Positions 25,247 to 32,654 of a DNA stretch of 32,654 nt are shown piece after piece. The first letter of the stretch is position 1. Each line of letters starts with the position of its first letter. The translations under genes were made by a program, and so were the position numbers. The notes beneath the pieces were generated by a model. That model made no database searches and had not been told where the DNA came from. It saw only the letters and a list, made by a program, of their open reading frames with translations. Origin of the DNA: Betaproteobacteria bacterium (GTDB taxonomy: Bacteria > Pseudomonadota > Gammaproteobacteria > Burkholderiales > Usitatibacteraceae); assembly GCA_019449455.1 (NCBI GenBank), contig JAGRPO010000110.1:1-32654 (forward strand), given 5' to 3'.

Positions 25247-25718
25247 GCGGGCACAGCCCGCCGGGACGGCCGCGGGCTTCACGCTCGTCGAGATCCTCGT
25301 GGTGGTCGCCATCGCGGGCATCGTGCTCGCCGTGGCCGCGGTGAACCTCTTCCCGAGCGACGAGGAGGTGGCGCGGCGCGAGACCTCGCTCCTCGCGCTC
25401 GACATCGAGGCCGCGCGCGACGACGCCTGGTTCGGCGGCCGGCCCACCGCGGTATCGCTCTCGGAGGGCCGCGTGCGGGTGCTGCGCCTCGCGTCCGACC
25501 GGTCGTGGTCGCCCATCCCGGGCCGCGAGCGGCGGCTTCCGGACACGCTGCAGGTGGCCTCGCTCGCCATCGACGGCCGCCAGGTCGACGCACGCGAAGT
25601 CCTCGTCTTCCTGCCCGACGGCATGGGCGTGCCGTTCCGCGTGGCGCTCACCGTGCGCGGGCTGCCGAAGGCGATCGAGGGCGACGCCGCCGGCGCGGTG
25701 CGGGCGATCGTCCGATGA
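25218..25718 (+). CDS. gspH: Minor pseudopilin GspH
   Basis: A 166-residue minor pseudopilin. A 20-residue basic leader ends in Gly, followed by FTLVEILVVVAIAGIVLAVA with Glu at mature position 5. The start is a GTG at 25218 inside the end of gspG, preceded by a good GGAGGCGAAGG ribosome-binding site. No nearer start precedes the cleavage motif. The globular part with LPDGMGVPFRVAL and a C-terminal RAIVR fits GspH. It overlaps gspI by four bases (ATGA). Confidence 0.9.
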   Translation: MARTSATGTRRAQPAGTAAGFTLVEILVVVAIAGIVLAVAAVNLFPSDEEVARRETSLLALDIEAARDDAWFGGRPTAVSLSEGRVRVLRLASDRSWSPIPGRERRLPDTLQVASLAIDGRQVDAREVLVFLPDGMGVPFRVALTVRGLPKAIEGDAAGAVRAIVR

Positions 25719-26080
25719 AGCGCGCGCGCGCCTTCACGCTGATCGAGATCCTGGTCGCGATGGCGATACTCGCCATCGCGCTCGCGGCCACCACGCGCGC
25801 GGCGAGCCTCGCGACCGACGGCGCGCGGGAGACGCGCGCGCGGCTCGCGGCCACCTGGGCCGCCGGCAACCGCGTGGCCGAGATGCGCGCGCGCGGGCTC
25901 TTCCCCGCGCCCTCCGTCGCCTCCGCCACCACGGAGCAGGCCGGGCTTTCGCTCCTCGTGCAGGAGACGGTGACCGACACCCCCAATCCGGTGATCCGCC
26001 GCGTCGAGCTCGCGGTGTCGGACGCCCGCGATCCCGGTCGCGTGCTCACCACCCAGACCGCGTTCCTGGTGAAGCCGTGA
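25715..26080 (+). CDS. gspI: Minor pseudopilin GspI
   Basis: A 121-residue minor pseudopilin that nucleates the GspI-J-K tip complex. The six-residue leader MKRARA is followed by FTLIEILVAMAILAIALAAT, with Glu at position 5 and Ala before the cleavage site. The middle segment WAAGNRVAEMRARGLFP matches the conserved GspI core (family consensus around WAxxNRxAE). Its ATG overlaps the gspH stop and its stop overlaps the gspJ GTG, so translation is coupled on both sides. Confidence 0.93.
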   Translation: MKRARAFTLIEILVAMAILAIALAATTRAASLATDGARETRARLAATWAAGNRVAEMRARGLFPAPSVASATTEQAGLSLLVQETVTDTPNPVIRRVELAVSDARDPGRVLTTQTAFLVKP

Positions 26081-26673
26081 GAGCGGAACGCGCCTTCACG
26101 CTGGTGGAACTCCTCGTGGCGCTCGCGATCTTCGCGCTGCTCTCCGCCTTCGCCTACCGCGGGCTCGCGGTGATGCTCGACAGCCGCGATCACCTCGAGC
26201 GCGACTCGCGCAAGTGGCGCGACCTGGCGCTCTTCGTCGGCCGCTTCGAGCGCGACGTCCAGGCGGTGCTCGACCGCCCGGCCGTGGGACCGTCGGGCAC
26301 GCCGCAAGGCCCCCTGTCCTCGCTGCTGGACCTCGGCGGCACGACGGCAACGGGCCTCGCCGTCACGCGCGCCGGCGCGGCCCTCTACGCCAACGACCTC
26401 GCCGCGCCGCAGCGCGTCGGCTACCGCCTCGCCGAGGGGCGCGTCGAACGCCTGGCCTGGCCCGCCGTCGACGCGGGGCCGCGCGCCGAGGTCGCCGCCA
26501 TCCCCGTTCTCGACGACGTGCGCGCCCTCGCCTTCCGGTTTCTCGACCGCGGCTACGAGTGGCGCCGCGAGTGGGCGATGCCGTCGGCGCAGGGGCTTCC
26601 GCGCGCCGTGGAGATGACGGTGGAGCTGGGCAGCGGCGAGAAGGTCGTGCGCGTGGTGGACATCCCGCGATGA
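26077..26673 (+). CDS. gspJ: Minor pseudopilin GspJ
   Basis: A 198-residue minor pseudopilin of the tip complex. The leader MRAERA precedes FTLVELLVALAIFALLSAFA, with Glu at mature position 5 and again Ala rather than Gly before the cleavage site. The downstream FERDVQAVLDRP segment and the length fit GspJ. The start is a GTG forming GTGA with the gspI stop. Its own stop overlaps the gspK ATG. Confidence 0.93.
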   Translation: MRAERAFTLVELLVALAIFALLSAFAYRGLAVMLDSRDHLERDSRKWRDLALFVGRFERDVQAVLDRPAVGPSGTPQGPLSSLLDLGGTTATGLAVTRAGAALYANDLAAPQRVGYRLAEGRVERLAWPAVDAGPRAEVAAIPVLDDVRALAFRFLDRGYEWRREWAMPSAQGLPRAVEMTVELGSGEKVVRVVDIPR

Positions 26674-27602
26674 GGCGCGGCGCGCAGCGCGGCGTGGCCG
26701 TGGTCACCGCGATCCTGGTGGTGGCGGTGGCCGCCTCCACGGCGGCGTACATGCTGTCGACGCAGTCGGCCACGCTCAACCAGACGGCCCTGGTGGCCTC
26801 CCGCGCGCAGGCCGACCTCTACGCGCAGGCCGGGCTCGACTGGGCGCGCGGCGTGCTGGCCGAGGATGCCCGCGCGAGCGCGACCGACACCCTCGCCGAA
26901 GGCTGGGCGCAGCCCCTCGTGGGCCTGCCGGTCGAACGCGCCGTGGTGAGCGGGGCGATCGCCGACCTGCAGTCGCGCTACAACCTGAACAACGTCGTGA
27001 AGGACGGCCGCCGCAGCGACGCCGACGTGCAGATCCTCACGCGCCTCCTGGAATCGCTGGGCCTCGACGCGAGCCTCGCGGTCGCCGTGCTCGACTGGGT
27101 GGACGCCGACGCCGATCTCGCCGGCAACGGCGGCGCGGAGGACGCGTACTACCTCTCGCTGCCGCGCCCGCACCGCGCCGCCAACCGGCCCATGGTGCAG
27201 GTGGAGGAGCTCTACGCGGTGCGCGGCTTCGACGCGAAGGCCGTCGCGAAGCTGCGCCCGTTCGTCACGGCGCTGCCGGCGCGCGCTCCCGTGAACGCCA
27301 ACACCGCTTCCCCGGAGGTGCTGGCCGCGATCCTCCCGCAGCTCTCGCGCGACGAAGTCCGGGCGCTCGCCGACTCCCGCCGGGCAAGGCCCTTCAAGGA
27401 TCGCGCCGACCTGAAGACGCGCGCGGCGAAGGCGGCGCCCTCGACCGTGGACAACGATCTCGACGTAAAGAGCGACCACTTCCTCGTGCAGGTCGGCGTG
27501 GCGCAGGACGACGTGCAGGTGGCGACCGAGGCCCTCGTCGCGCGCGCCGCCCCGGGCGCCACTCCCGCGACAGCTATAATCTGGCGCCGCCCGCTGTACT
27601 AG
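26670..27602 (+). CDS. gspK: Pseudopilus tip protein GspK
   Basis: GspK caps the pseudopilus tip with GspI and GspJ. The 310-residue protein has a leader ending in Gly8 and a hydrophobic helix VAVVTAILVVAVAAS. Mature position 5 is Thr rather than Glu, which is characteristic of GspK. The conserved DLQSRYNLNN motif (about 102-111) is present, as are helix-hairpin-helix-like segments around VLDWVDADAD and PVNANTASPEVLAAIL. The last codons overlap a TATAAT sequence. The ATG overlaps the gspJ stop. Confidence 0.94.
   Translation: MRRGAQRGVAVVTAILVVAVAASTAAYMLSTQSATLNQTALVASRAQADLYAQAGLDWARGVLAEDARASATDTLAEGWAQPLVGLPVERAVVSGAIADLQSRYNLNNVVKDGRRSDADVQILTRLLESLGLDASLAVAVLDWVDADADLAGNGGAEDAYYLSLPRPHRAANRPMVQVEELYAVRGFDAKAVAKLRPFVTALPARAPVNANTASPEVLAAILPQLSRDEVRALADSRRARPFKDRADLKTRAAKAAPSTVDNDLDVKSDHFLVQVGVAQDDVQVATEALVARAAPGATPATAIIWRRPLY
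27575..27580 (+). promoter_or_regulatory. Candidate internal -10 box before gspL (TATAAT)
   Basis: A perfect TATAAT sits in the last codons of gspK, 71 bp before the gspL start. A 49-bp gap here breaks the run of overlapping genes. No -35 match is seen 17 bp upstream (CCGGGC). It could give gspL-M-N some separate expression, but the evidence is a single hexamer. Confidence 0.35.
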
Positions 27603-27651
27603 CCGTGGTCGAGGAACGAGCCGTCACCGAAATGATGTTCCGCCGCCCGCC

Positions 27652-28752
27652 ATGATCCTGCGACTCCTCGTCCCCGCCGTCGACCGTCCCGGTGCCGACA
27701 CGCCGTTCGCGTGGTCGCTCGCGGACGGTCGCGGACGGCAGCTTCGCGAGGGGTCGACGCCGCTCGCGGGCGTCCCGCGCGCCGAGATCGTGGAGGCGGT
27801 GCTGCCCGCCTCGCGCGTGCTCTTCGCGCGCCTGAAGCTTCCGCGCGTGAATGCGGCCACCATCCGCGAGCTCCTGCCGTTCGCGGTGGAGGACCGCCTG
27901 GTCGCCGACCCGGCGCAGATCCACGCGGTGCCGGGCGCGACCAACGCGCGCGGCGAAACGCTGGTGGCGGTGGTCGATCGCGCCTGGCTCGAGGAGACGC
28001 TCGCGGTCCTCGCGCGCTCCGGCCTCGCCCCGGCGCGCGCCGTCTGCGAGAGCGCCCTGCTGCCCGCCGAGCCGGGGAAGTGGCACGCGGTGCTGGGCGA
28101 GTCCCGCTGCTTCCTCGTGGAGGACGACGGCCACGCCGTGGCCTTCGACCACCCCGCCGACGCCGAGCCGCCGCTCGCGGTGCGCATCGCCGCCGACGAG
28201 GCGGCGCATCGCGACTCCCGCCCGCGGAACCTGGGCGTCCTCGTGGAGCCCGGCCTGACCGTGCCAGACGCGGCGCTGTGGGGTGAACGCGTCGGCGTGA
28301 AGGTCGTCGCGGCGCAGGGAAGCCTCGCGCTCGCCGCTCCCCTCGCGCCGACCGCGATCGACCTGCTGGCCGGCGACTTCGCGCGGCGCTCCGCCGGGAT
28401 CGCGTCGCTTCGCCTCCCGCGCCTGGCATGGGCGCTCGCCGCCGCGATCGCGATCGTGCAGCTCGGGTTCACCGTCGCCGACTGGTGGCGCCTCGAACGC
28501 GAGCGCCGTTCGCTCGAGGCCGAGCGCGAGTCGATCTTCCGCGCCGCCTTCCCGGAGGCGAAGACCGTCGTGGACCCGGCGCTGCAGATGCGCCGCAATC
28601 TCGCCGCGCTGCAGCGCGCGCGCGGCCGCTCCTCGGCGACCGACTTTCTCCCGCTCGCCACCGCCGCCGCGAAGAACGATCCGGCGCCCGCCAGGCGCAT
28701 CACCTACGCGGGCGGCCGGCTCGAGATCGACCGCGGGAGCGCCTCCCGGTGA
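27652..28752 (+). CDS. gspL: Type II secretion system protein GspL
   Basis: GspL is a bitopic inner-membrane protein that recruits GspE and pairs with GspM. The 366-residue protein has an actin-like cytoplasmic domain (1 to about 250) with the family segments LPASRVLFARLKLP and IRELLPFAVEDRL. One transmembrane helix spans about 257-277. A short periplasmic part of about 85 residues follows. The ATG at 27652 begins directly at the homology. It is 49 bp downstream of gspK and overlaps gspM as GTGA. Confidence 0.9.
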   Translation: MILRLLVPAVDRPGADTPFAWSLADGRGRQLREGSTPLAGVPRAEIVEAVLPASRVLFARLKLPRVNAATIRELLPFAVEDRLVADPAQIHAVPGATNARGETLVAVVDRAWLEETLAVLARSGLAPARAVCESALLPAEPGKWHAVLGESRCFLVEDDGHAVAFDHPADAEPPLAVRIAADEAAHRDSRPRNLGVLVEPGLTVPDAALWGERVGVKVVAAQGSLALAAPLAPTAIDLLAGDFARRSAGIASLRLPRLAWALAAAIAIVQLGFTVADWWRLERERRSLEAERESIFRAAFPEAKTVVDPALQMRRNLAALQRARGRSSATDFLPLATAAAKNDPAPARRITYAGGRLEIDRGSASR

Positions 28753-29228
28753 ACGCGCCCGGCTTCTGGACGGCCCGCAGCCCTCGCGAGCGCGCGATCC
28801 TCGCCGCCGTCGCCGCGATCGCCGCGATCGCCCTCTTCTTCGCCTTCGCCTGGCTGCCGCTGGAGCGCTCCCGCACGCGGATCGCCGCGTCGCTGCCCGG
28901 GCTGCGCGCGTCGGTGGCGGAAATGCGAGTCCAGGCCGACGAGGCCCGGGCCCTGCGCGCGATGCCGGCGGCCGCGGCCGCCTCCGCCACGCCGCTCGCG
29001 ACCCTCGTGTCCTCCGGCGCACTGGCCCAGGGCCTTCCCGAGGCGCGCGTGAGCGCCCTCGACGCCAGGCGCGTGCAGCTCTCGGTGGACGACGCATCCT
29101 GGACGCGGCTCGTCGAATGGATCGCCGCGACGAATGCCGCGCACGGCCTCGCCGTGGACGAGGCGACGGTCGAGGCCCTGCCAGCGACGGGCCGCGTGCG
29201 CGCGAGCCTCGTCCTCGCCGCACCCTGA
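28749..29228 (+). CDS. gspM: Type II secretion system protein GspM
   Basis: GspM is a bitopic inner-membrane partner of GspL. The 159-residue protein has a short cytoplasmic N-terminus containing WTARSPRERAIL, one transmembrane helix (about 16-36) and a periplasmic coiled-coil plus ferredoxin-like region. The length and the WxxLxxRERxxL-like start are typical of GspM. The GTG start overlaps the gspL stop by four bases, so the longer open frame that continues upstream through gspL is not used. Confidence 0.88.
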   Translation: MNAPGFWTARSPRERAILAAVAAIAAIALFFAFAWLPLERSRTRIAASLPGLRASVAEMRVQADEARALRAMPAAAAASATPLATLVSSGALAQGLPEARVSALDARRVQLSVDDASWTRLVEWIAATNAAHGLAVDEATVEALPATGRVRASLVLAAP

Positions 29229-29234
29229 TCGCGC

Positions 29235-29981
29235 ATGAATCCCCTGCGCGCGCTCCTCCTCGGCGTCGCCGCCTACGGCGTCTTCCTCGTTGCCACGATT
29301 CCCGCGACGGTGGTGGCTTCCCGGATCGCCGTCGCTTCGGGCGGACAACTCACCCTGGCGAACGCGAGCGGCACGGCGTGGAACGGCGCGGCGCGCGCGG
29401 CCGTCGCGACGGGGGGCTCCACGTTGCCGCTCGACGAAGTTCGCTGGCGTTTCCTCCCGTCGCGCCTGGCGGCCGGCCGCATCGCCTTTTCAGTGGAGGC
29501 CCGCGCGGGCGACCTCCACGCCAGGGCCGAGGCGTCCCGCAGCCCGCTCGCGTGGCGGATCGACGGCCTCGACGCGAACGGCAGCGCTGCCTTCCTGGCT
29601 CCCCTCGTCCCGCTCGCCTCCGCCTGGCAGCCTGCCGGCACCCTCGCGATCCAGGCGCCGAGCCTCGCGTGGGACGGCACGAACGCCACGGGCAGCGCCA
29701 CCGCCGAATGGCGGGACGGCACGCTGGCGCTGTCCGAAGCCCGCCCGCTGGGAAGCTGGCGCGTGCGGGCCACGGCCGAGGGTCCCGCGGTGAGATTCGC
29801 GCTCGCGACGATCCGGGGACCGCTGCGGCTCTCCGGAAACGGGACGCTCGCGATCCCCGGCCGGCTCGCCTTCAGCGGCGAGGCCCGCGCCGAAAGCGGG
29901 CGCGAGAGCGAGCTCGAGCCGGTGCTGGCGCTCTTTGGCCCGCGCCGGCCCGACGGCGCCCGCGCGCTGGAACTGCGCTGA
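29235..29981 (+). CDS. gspN: Type II secretion system protein GspN
   Basis: GspN is an accessory inner-membrane protein present in some type II secretion operons. Its exact role is unsettled. The 248-residue protein has an N-terminal transmembrane helix (about 5-25) and a periplasmic beta-rich domain with LANASGTAWNGAARAA and VRWRFLPSRLAAGRIAF, which are typical of the family. It lies six bp after gspM and ends the gsp cluster. Its stop overlaps the next ATG by one base (TGATG). Confidence 0.85.
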   Translation: MNPLRALLLGVAAYGVFLVATIPATVVASRIAVASGGQLTLANASGTAWNGAARAAVATGGSTLPLDEVRWRFLPSRLAAGRIAFSVEARAGDLHARAEASRSPLAWRIDGLDANGSAAFLAPLVPLASAWQPAGTLAIQAPSLAWDGTNATGSATAEWRDGTLALSEARPLGSWRVRATAEGPAVRFALATIRGPLRLSGNGTLAIPGRLAFSGEARAESGRESELEPVLALFGPRRPDGARALELR

Positions 29982-30943
29982 TGGCGGCGCCGGAATACCG
30001 CGCCCCGCGCTGGCTCTCGAACCCGCACCTGCAGACGATCTACGGCTCGCTCTTCGTCGCGAGGCCGCGGGTGCAATACCGCCGCGAGCGCTGGGAGACG
30101 CCCGACGGCGACTTCGTGGACGTGGACCACGTCGACGCGATGCCCGACGCCCCGTGGGTGGTGCTCTTCCACGGCCTCGAGGGCTCCTCCGGCTCGCCCT
30201 ACGCGCGCGCGCTCATGCATCGCGTGGCCCTGCGCGGCTGGCGCGGCACGGTGGTGAACTTCCGCGGCTGCAGCGGCGAGCCCAACCGCCTGGCGCGCGC
30301 CTACCACTCCGGCGACTACAGGGAAGTCGACTGGATCCTGCGCCGGATGAAGCCGCTGGCCAACGGCGCGCCGATCTACGCGGCGGGCGTCTCGCTCGGC
30401 GGCAACGCCCTCCTCGTGTGGCTGGGCGAGCGCGGCGAGGAGGCGGCCGGCATCGTCTCGCGCGCGGCCGCCGTCTCCGCGCCCGTGGACCTCATGGCCG
30501 CGGGCGAAGCGCTGGGGCGCGGCTTCTCCCTCCTCTACGCCAGGCACTTCCTCGCCACGATGAAGGCGCGCGCCGCCGCCAAGCACGCGCGCTTCCCGGG
30601 CTCCTTCGACCTCGAGCGCATGCGCCGCTCGCGCACGCTGCGCGAGTTCGACGACGTCGTGACGGCCCCGCTGCACGGCTTCCTCGGCACCGACGACTAC
30701 TGGACGCGCGCGAGCGCGAAGCCCCTGCTTCGCCGCATCGCCGTGCCCACGCTGGTGCTCAATGCCCGCGACGACCCGTTCCTCCCCGCGCAGGCGTTGC
30801 CGACCCCGGACGATGTCTCGGCCTCCGTCACTGTAGAATTTCCTCCACGCGGCGGCCACGTCGCCTTCGTCTCGGGCTCCTTTCCCGGCAACATCGACTG
30901 GCTGCCCGCACGCCTGCTGCACTTCTTCGACCACCAGGAATGA
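29981..30943 (+). CDS. YheT family alpha/beta hydrolase
   Basis: A 320-residue hydrolase of the YheT/ABHD1-3 family. The N-terminal WLSNPHLQTIYGSLF signature is diagnostic. Catalytic candidates are S138 in GVSLGGN, D264/D265 in NARDDPFLP and H293 in GGHVAF, and the oxyanion region is LFHGLEGSSGSPYA. Family members are esterases or lipases of unclear physiological substrate. The ATG at 29981 overlaps the gspN stop by one base, suggesting it belongs to the same transcript as the gsp operon, though a secretion role is not known. Confidence 0.92.
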   Translation: MAAPEYRAPRWLSNPHLQTIYGSLFVARPRVQYRRERWETPDGDFVDVDHVDAMPDAPWVVLFHGLEGSSGSPYARALMHRVALRGWRGTVVNFRGCSGEPNRLARAYHSGDYREVDWILRRMKPLANGAPIYAAGVSLGGNALLVWLGERGEEAAGIVSRAAAVSAPVDLMAAGEALGRGFSLLYARHFLATMKARAAAKHARFPGSFDLERMRRSRTLREFDDVVTAPLHGFLGTDDYWTRASAKPLLRRIAVPTLVLNARDDPFLPAQALPTPDDVSASVTVEFPPRGGHVAFVSGSFPGNIDWLPARLLHFFDHQE

Positions 30944-30951
30944 GATCCCCC

Positions 30952-32334
30952 ATGGCCTCCCCCATCGCTCCCGAGATCTTCAAGGCCTACGACATCCGCG
31001 GCATCGTGGACAGGACGCTCACCGAGGAGGCGGCCGAGCTCATCGGCCGGGGCCTGGGCACGATGGGCAAGGCCCTGGGCGTGAAGCGCTTCGTGGTGGG
31101 GCGCGACGGGCGGCTCTCCGGCCCGCGCCTCGTGGCGGCGCTCACGCGCGGGCTCAACGCCGCCGGCATGGACGTGACCGACCTCGGCGTCGTCGCGACC
31201 CCGATGGTCTACTTCGCGACCTTCGAGCTCGGCACCGGCAGCGGCGTCATGGTGACGGGCAGCCACAACCCGCCCGAATACAACGGCCTCAAGATGGTGG
31301 TGGCGGGCGACACGCTGGCCGCCGCGGCGATCCAGGACCTGCGCAAGCTGATCGAGTCGGGGAAGTTCGCCACCGGCAACGGCTCCGTGGAATCGAAGGA
31401 CATGGCCGAAGCCTACCTCGAGCGCATCGCCGGCGACGTGAAGCTCCACCGCCTCATGCGCGTGGCCATCGACTGCGGCAACGGCTCGCCCGGTGCCATC
31501 GCGCCCGCCCTCTTCCGCAGGCTGGGCTGCGAGGTGCAGGAGCTCTTCTGCGAGGTGGACGGCACCTTCCCCAACCACCATCCCGACCCCTCCAAGCCGG
31601 AGAACCTCGAGGACCTCATCCGCGCGCTGAAGGAAGGCCACGCCGAGCTGGGCCTCGCGTTCGACGGCGACGGCGACCGGCTGGGCGTGGTGACCAAGTC
31701 GGGCCGCATCATCTACCCCGACCGCCAGCTCATGCTCCTCGCGGCCGACGTGCTGCAGCGCAACCCCGGCGCGAAGGTGATCTTCGACGTGAAGTGCACG
31801 CGCCAGCTGTTCGGCTGGATCCGCGACCACGGCGGCGAGCCGGTGATGTGGAAGACCGGCCACTCGCTCATCAAGGCGAAGCTCAAGGAGACCGGCGCCC
31901 CGCTCGCGGGCGAGATGAGCGGCCACATCTTCTTCAAGGAGCGCTGGTACGGCTTCGACGACGGGCTCTACGCCGGCGCGCGCCTGCTCGAGATCCTCTC
32001 GCGCGCCCCGAGCGTCACGCAGGCCCTCGAGGAACTCCCCGATTCCGTCACCACGCCCGAGCTCAACCTCGCCCTCGCCCGCGAAGGCGAGAACCACGCG
32101 CTCATCGCGCGGCTGCAGAAGACCGCGCGCTTCGAAGGCGCCATCGAGATCATCACCATCGACGGCCTGCGCGTCGAGTATCCGGACGGCTTCGGCCTCA
32201 TGCGCGCCTCCAACACGACGCCCGTGATCGTGCTTCGCTTCGAGGCCGACACGACCGAGGCGCTGGCCCGCATCCAGGCCGACTTCCGCCGCGTCCTCGC
32301 CGAGGTCCTGCCGGGGGCCAAGCTGCCCTTTTAG
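30952..32334 (+). CDS. Phosphomannomutase/phosphoglucomutase
   Basis: A 460-residue alpha-D-phosphohexomutase of the AlgC/ManB type. It interconverts 1- and 6-phosphates of mannose or glucose and supplies sugar nucleotides for LPS and exopolysaccharide. The catalytic phosphoserine is S104 in TGSHNPPEYNG, the metal loop is DGDGDR at 238-243, the sugar-binding loop is GEMSGH (320-325), and the phosphate-binding loop is RASNTTP (418-424). All four domains are complete. The ATG at 30952 is preferred because GAG lies seven bases upstream. An in-frame ATG at 30940 overlaps the yheT stop but lacks ribosome-binding spacing. Confidence 0.94.
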   Translation: MASPIAPEIFKAYDIRGIVDRTLTEEAAELIGRGLGTMGKALGVKRFVVGRDGRLSGPRLVAALTRGLNAAGMDVTDLGVVATPMVYFATFELGTGSGVMVTGSHNPPEYNGLKMVVAGDTLAAAAIQDLRKLIESGKFATGNGSVESKDMAEAYLERIAGDVKLHRLMRVAIDCGNGSPGAIAPALFRRLGCEVQELFCEVDGTFPNHHPDPSKPENLEDLIRALKEGHAELGLAFDGDGDRLGVVTKSGRIIYPDRQLMLLAADVLQRNPGAKVIFDVKCTRQLFGWIRDHGGEPVMWKTGHSLIKAKLKETGAPLAGEMSGHIFFKERWYGFDDGLYAGARLLEILSRAPSVTQALEELPDSVTTPELNLALAREGENHALIARLQKTARFEGAIEIITIDGLRVEYPDGFGLMRASNTTPVIVLRFEADTTEALARIQADFRRVLAEVLPGAKLPF

Positions 32335-32654
32335 CGCGAGCGGGCGGCAGCGAAACACGCTTCCACGGGAGTGGCCACGGTGCCGCGTGCCATCCTTGAC
32401 ATCGACCGAGAAGGCACCGCTGCATCGATCGCGAAGACGTGTAGCGGAGAAGGGATGTCGGACCTGACTTCGGCGCCATGCCGAATCGGTACGGCGGTGA
32501 ACGGAGAGGCAGTGGGTCCAGGTGGGTTGTGTTTCTTTTTGGTTTTTGGCCAAGTGAGCTTGCCGGGAGCGCCGAAGTGCGGATCGAGTCGACATAGGCT
32601 GGGGCGACGCTGTCGGAACCCCCGGTGTTGGCCAAAAACCAAAAAGAAACACAA
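32335..32654. other. Non-coding tail with no convincing gene
   Basis: After the phosphomutase stop, 320 bp run to the window edge without a gene I can support. Several frames are open, as usual in GC-rich DNA. One plus frame is open from about 32359 to the end, but the product has low-complexity Arg/Lys-rich sequence and matches no family I know. The stretch is less GC-rich than the genes and holds the inverted repeat at 32527-32654. It may be part of a dispersed repeat. Confidence 0.6.
32527..32654. repeat. Perfect 27-bp AT-rich inverted repeat, right arm at window edge
   Basis: Bases 32527-32553 (core TTTCTTTTTGGTTTTTGGCC) are the exact reverse complement of 32628-32654, with 74 bp between them. 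Inward extension stops at once (G at 32554 against G at 32627). Outward extension cannot be judged because the window ends, so the arms may be longer. The T-rich arms contrast sharply with the surrounding GC-rich DNA. Possible roles are a REP/MITE-type element or a bidirectional transcription stop. Confidence 0.9.

Noticed and set aside
32396-32401. TTGACA, a perfect -35 hexamer, in the tail
   Set aside because: The sequence 17 bp downstream (GCTGCA) is not a -10 box, so there is no promoter to support.
30697-32652. Long minus-strand open frame (651 codons) opposite yheT and the phosphomutase
   Set aside because: It is antisense to two genes with intact catalytic motifs. Its product is Arg/His/Val-rich without domains. 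Long antisense frames are expected at this GC content. The same applies to frames of about 1000 codons opposite the gsp genes and the substrate-binding protein.
32331-32654. Minus-strand 107-codon frame in the tail
   Set aside because: It crosses the inverted repeat, has no ribosome-binding site in view and encodes a low-complexity basic product. It looks like translation of a repeat.

Overview
The window is a gene-dense, very GC-rich chromosomal segment from a Gram-negative bacterium. Almost every gap is under 200 bp and many genes overlap by one or four bases. The gene content and order (yhdP-nitrilase-tldD divergent from glnE, then ilvE, a small CHCC zinc-finger gene and waaF), the LPS heptosyltransferase and a full type II secretion cluster point to a betaproteobacterium. 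The genus cannot be fixed from sequence alone. I saw no tRNA, rRNA, CRISPR array, transposase or phage gene.

Left part (1-11457). On the minus strand lie yhdP (AsmA-like envelope lipid transport factor), a nitrilase-superfamily amidase and tldD (cut by the window edge), tightly coupled. Divergent from them is glnE, which controls glutamine synthetase by adenylylation. A six-TM class III adenylate cyclase is convergent with glnE and divergent from ilvE (branched-chain aminotransferase), which is followed directly by a small zinc-finger protein.

Middle (11494-19065). waaF (LPS core) is followed by a DUF1684 putative lipoprotein and a proline-rich secreted protein of unknown function. A minus-strand block follows: a MocA-type nucleotidyltransferase and XdhC (molybdenum cofactor maturation, four-base overlap), a lipoprotein-like alpha/beta hydrolase and a small membrane protein. 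Divergent from it are an NTF2-like protein and an orphan oligopeptide-type ABC substrate-binding protein.

Right part (19084-32334). A complete gspC-D-E-F-G-H-I-J-K-L-M-N type II secretion operon runs in the plus direction. It lacks gspO, gspAB and a pilotin gene, so prepilin peptidase must come from elsewhere (probably pilD). gspG to gspK are translationally coupled, as are gspD/E and gspL/M. A yheT-type hydrolase and a phosphomannomutase/phosphoglucomutase follow in the same direction.

The last 320 bp hold no convincing gene but contain a perfect 27-bp AT-rich inverted repeat whose right arm reaches the window edge. Two other palindromic elements interrupt the gsp operon, at gspC/gspD and gspE/gspF. 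I found no clearly new multi-gene system. The best leads are these repeat elements, the apparently non-standard start of yhdP, and Ala instead of Gly at the processing site of three of the four major and minor pseudopilins GspG-J.
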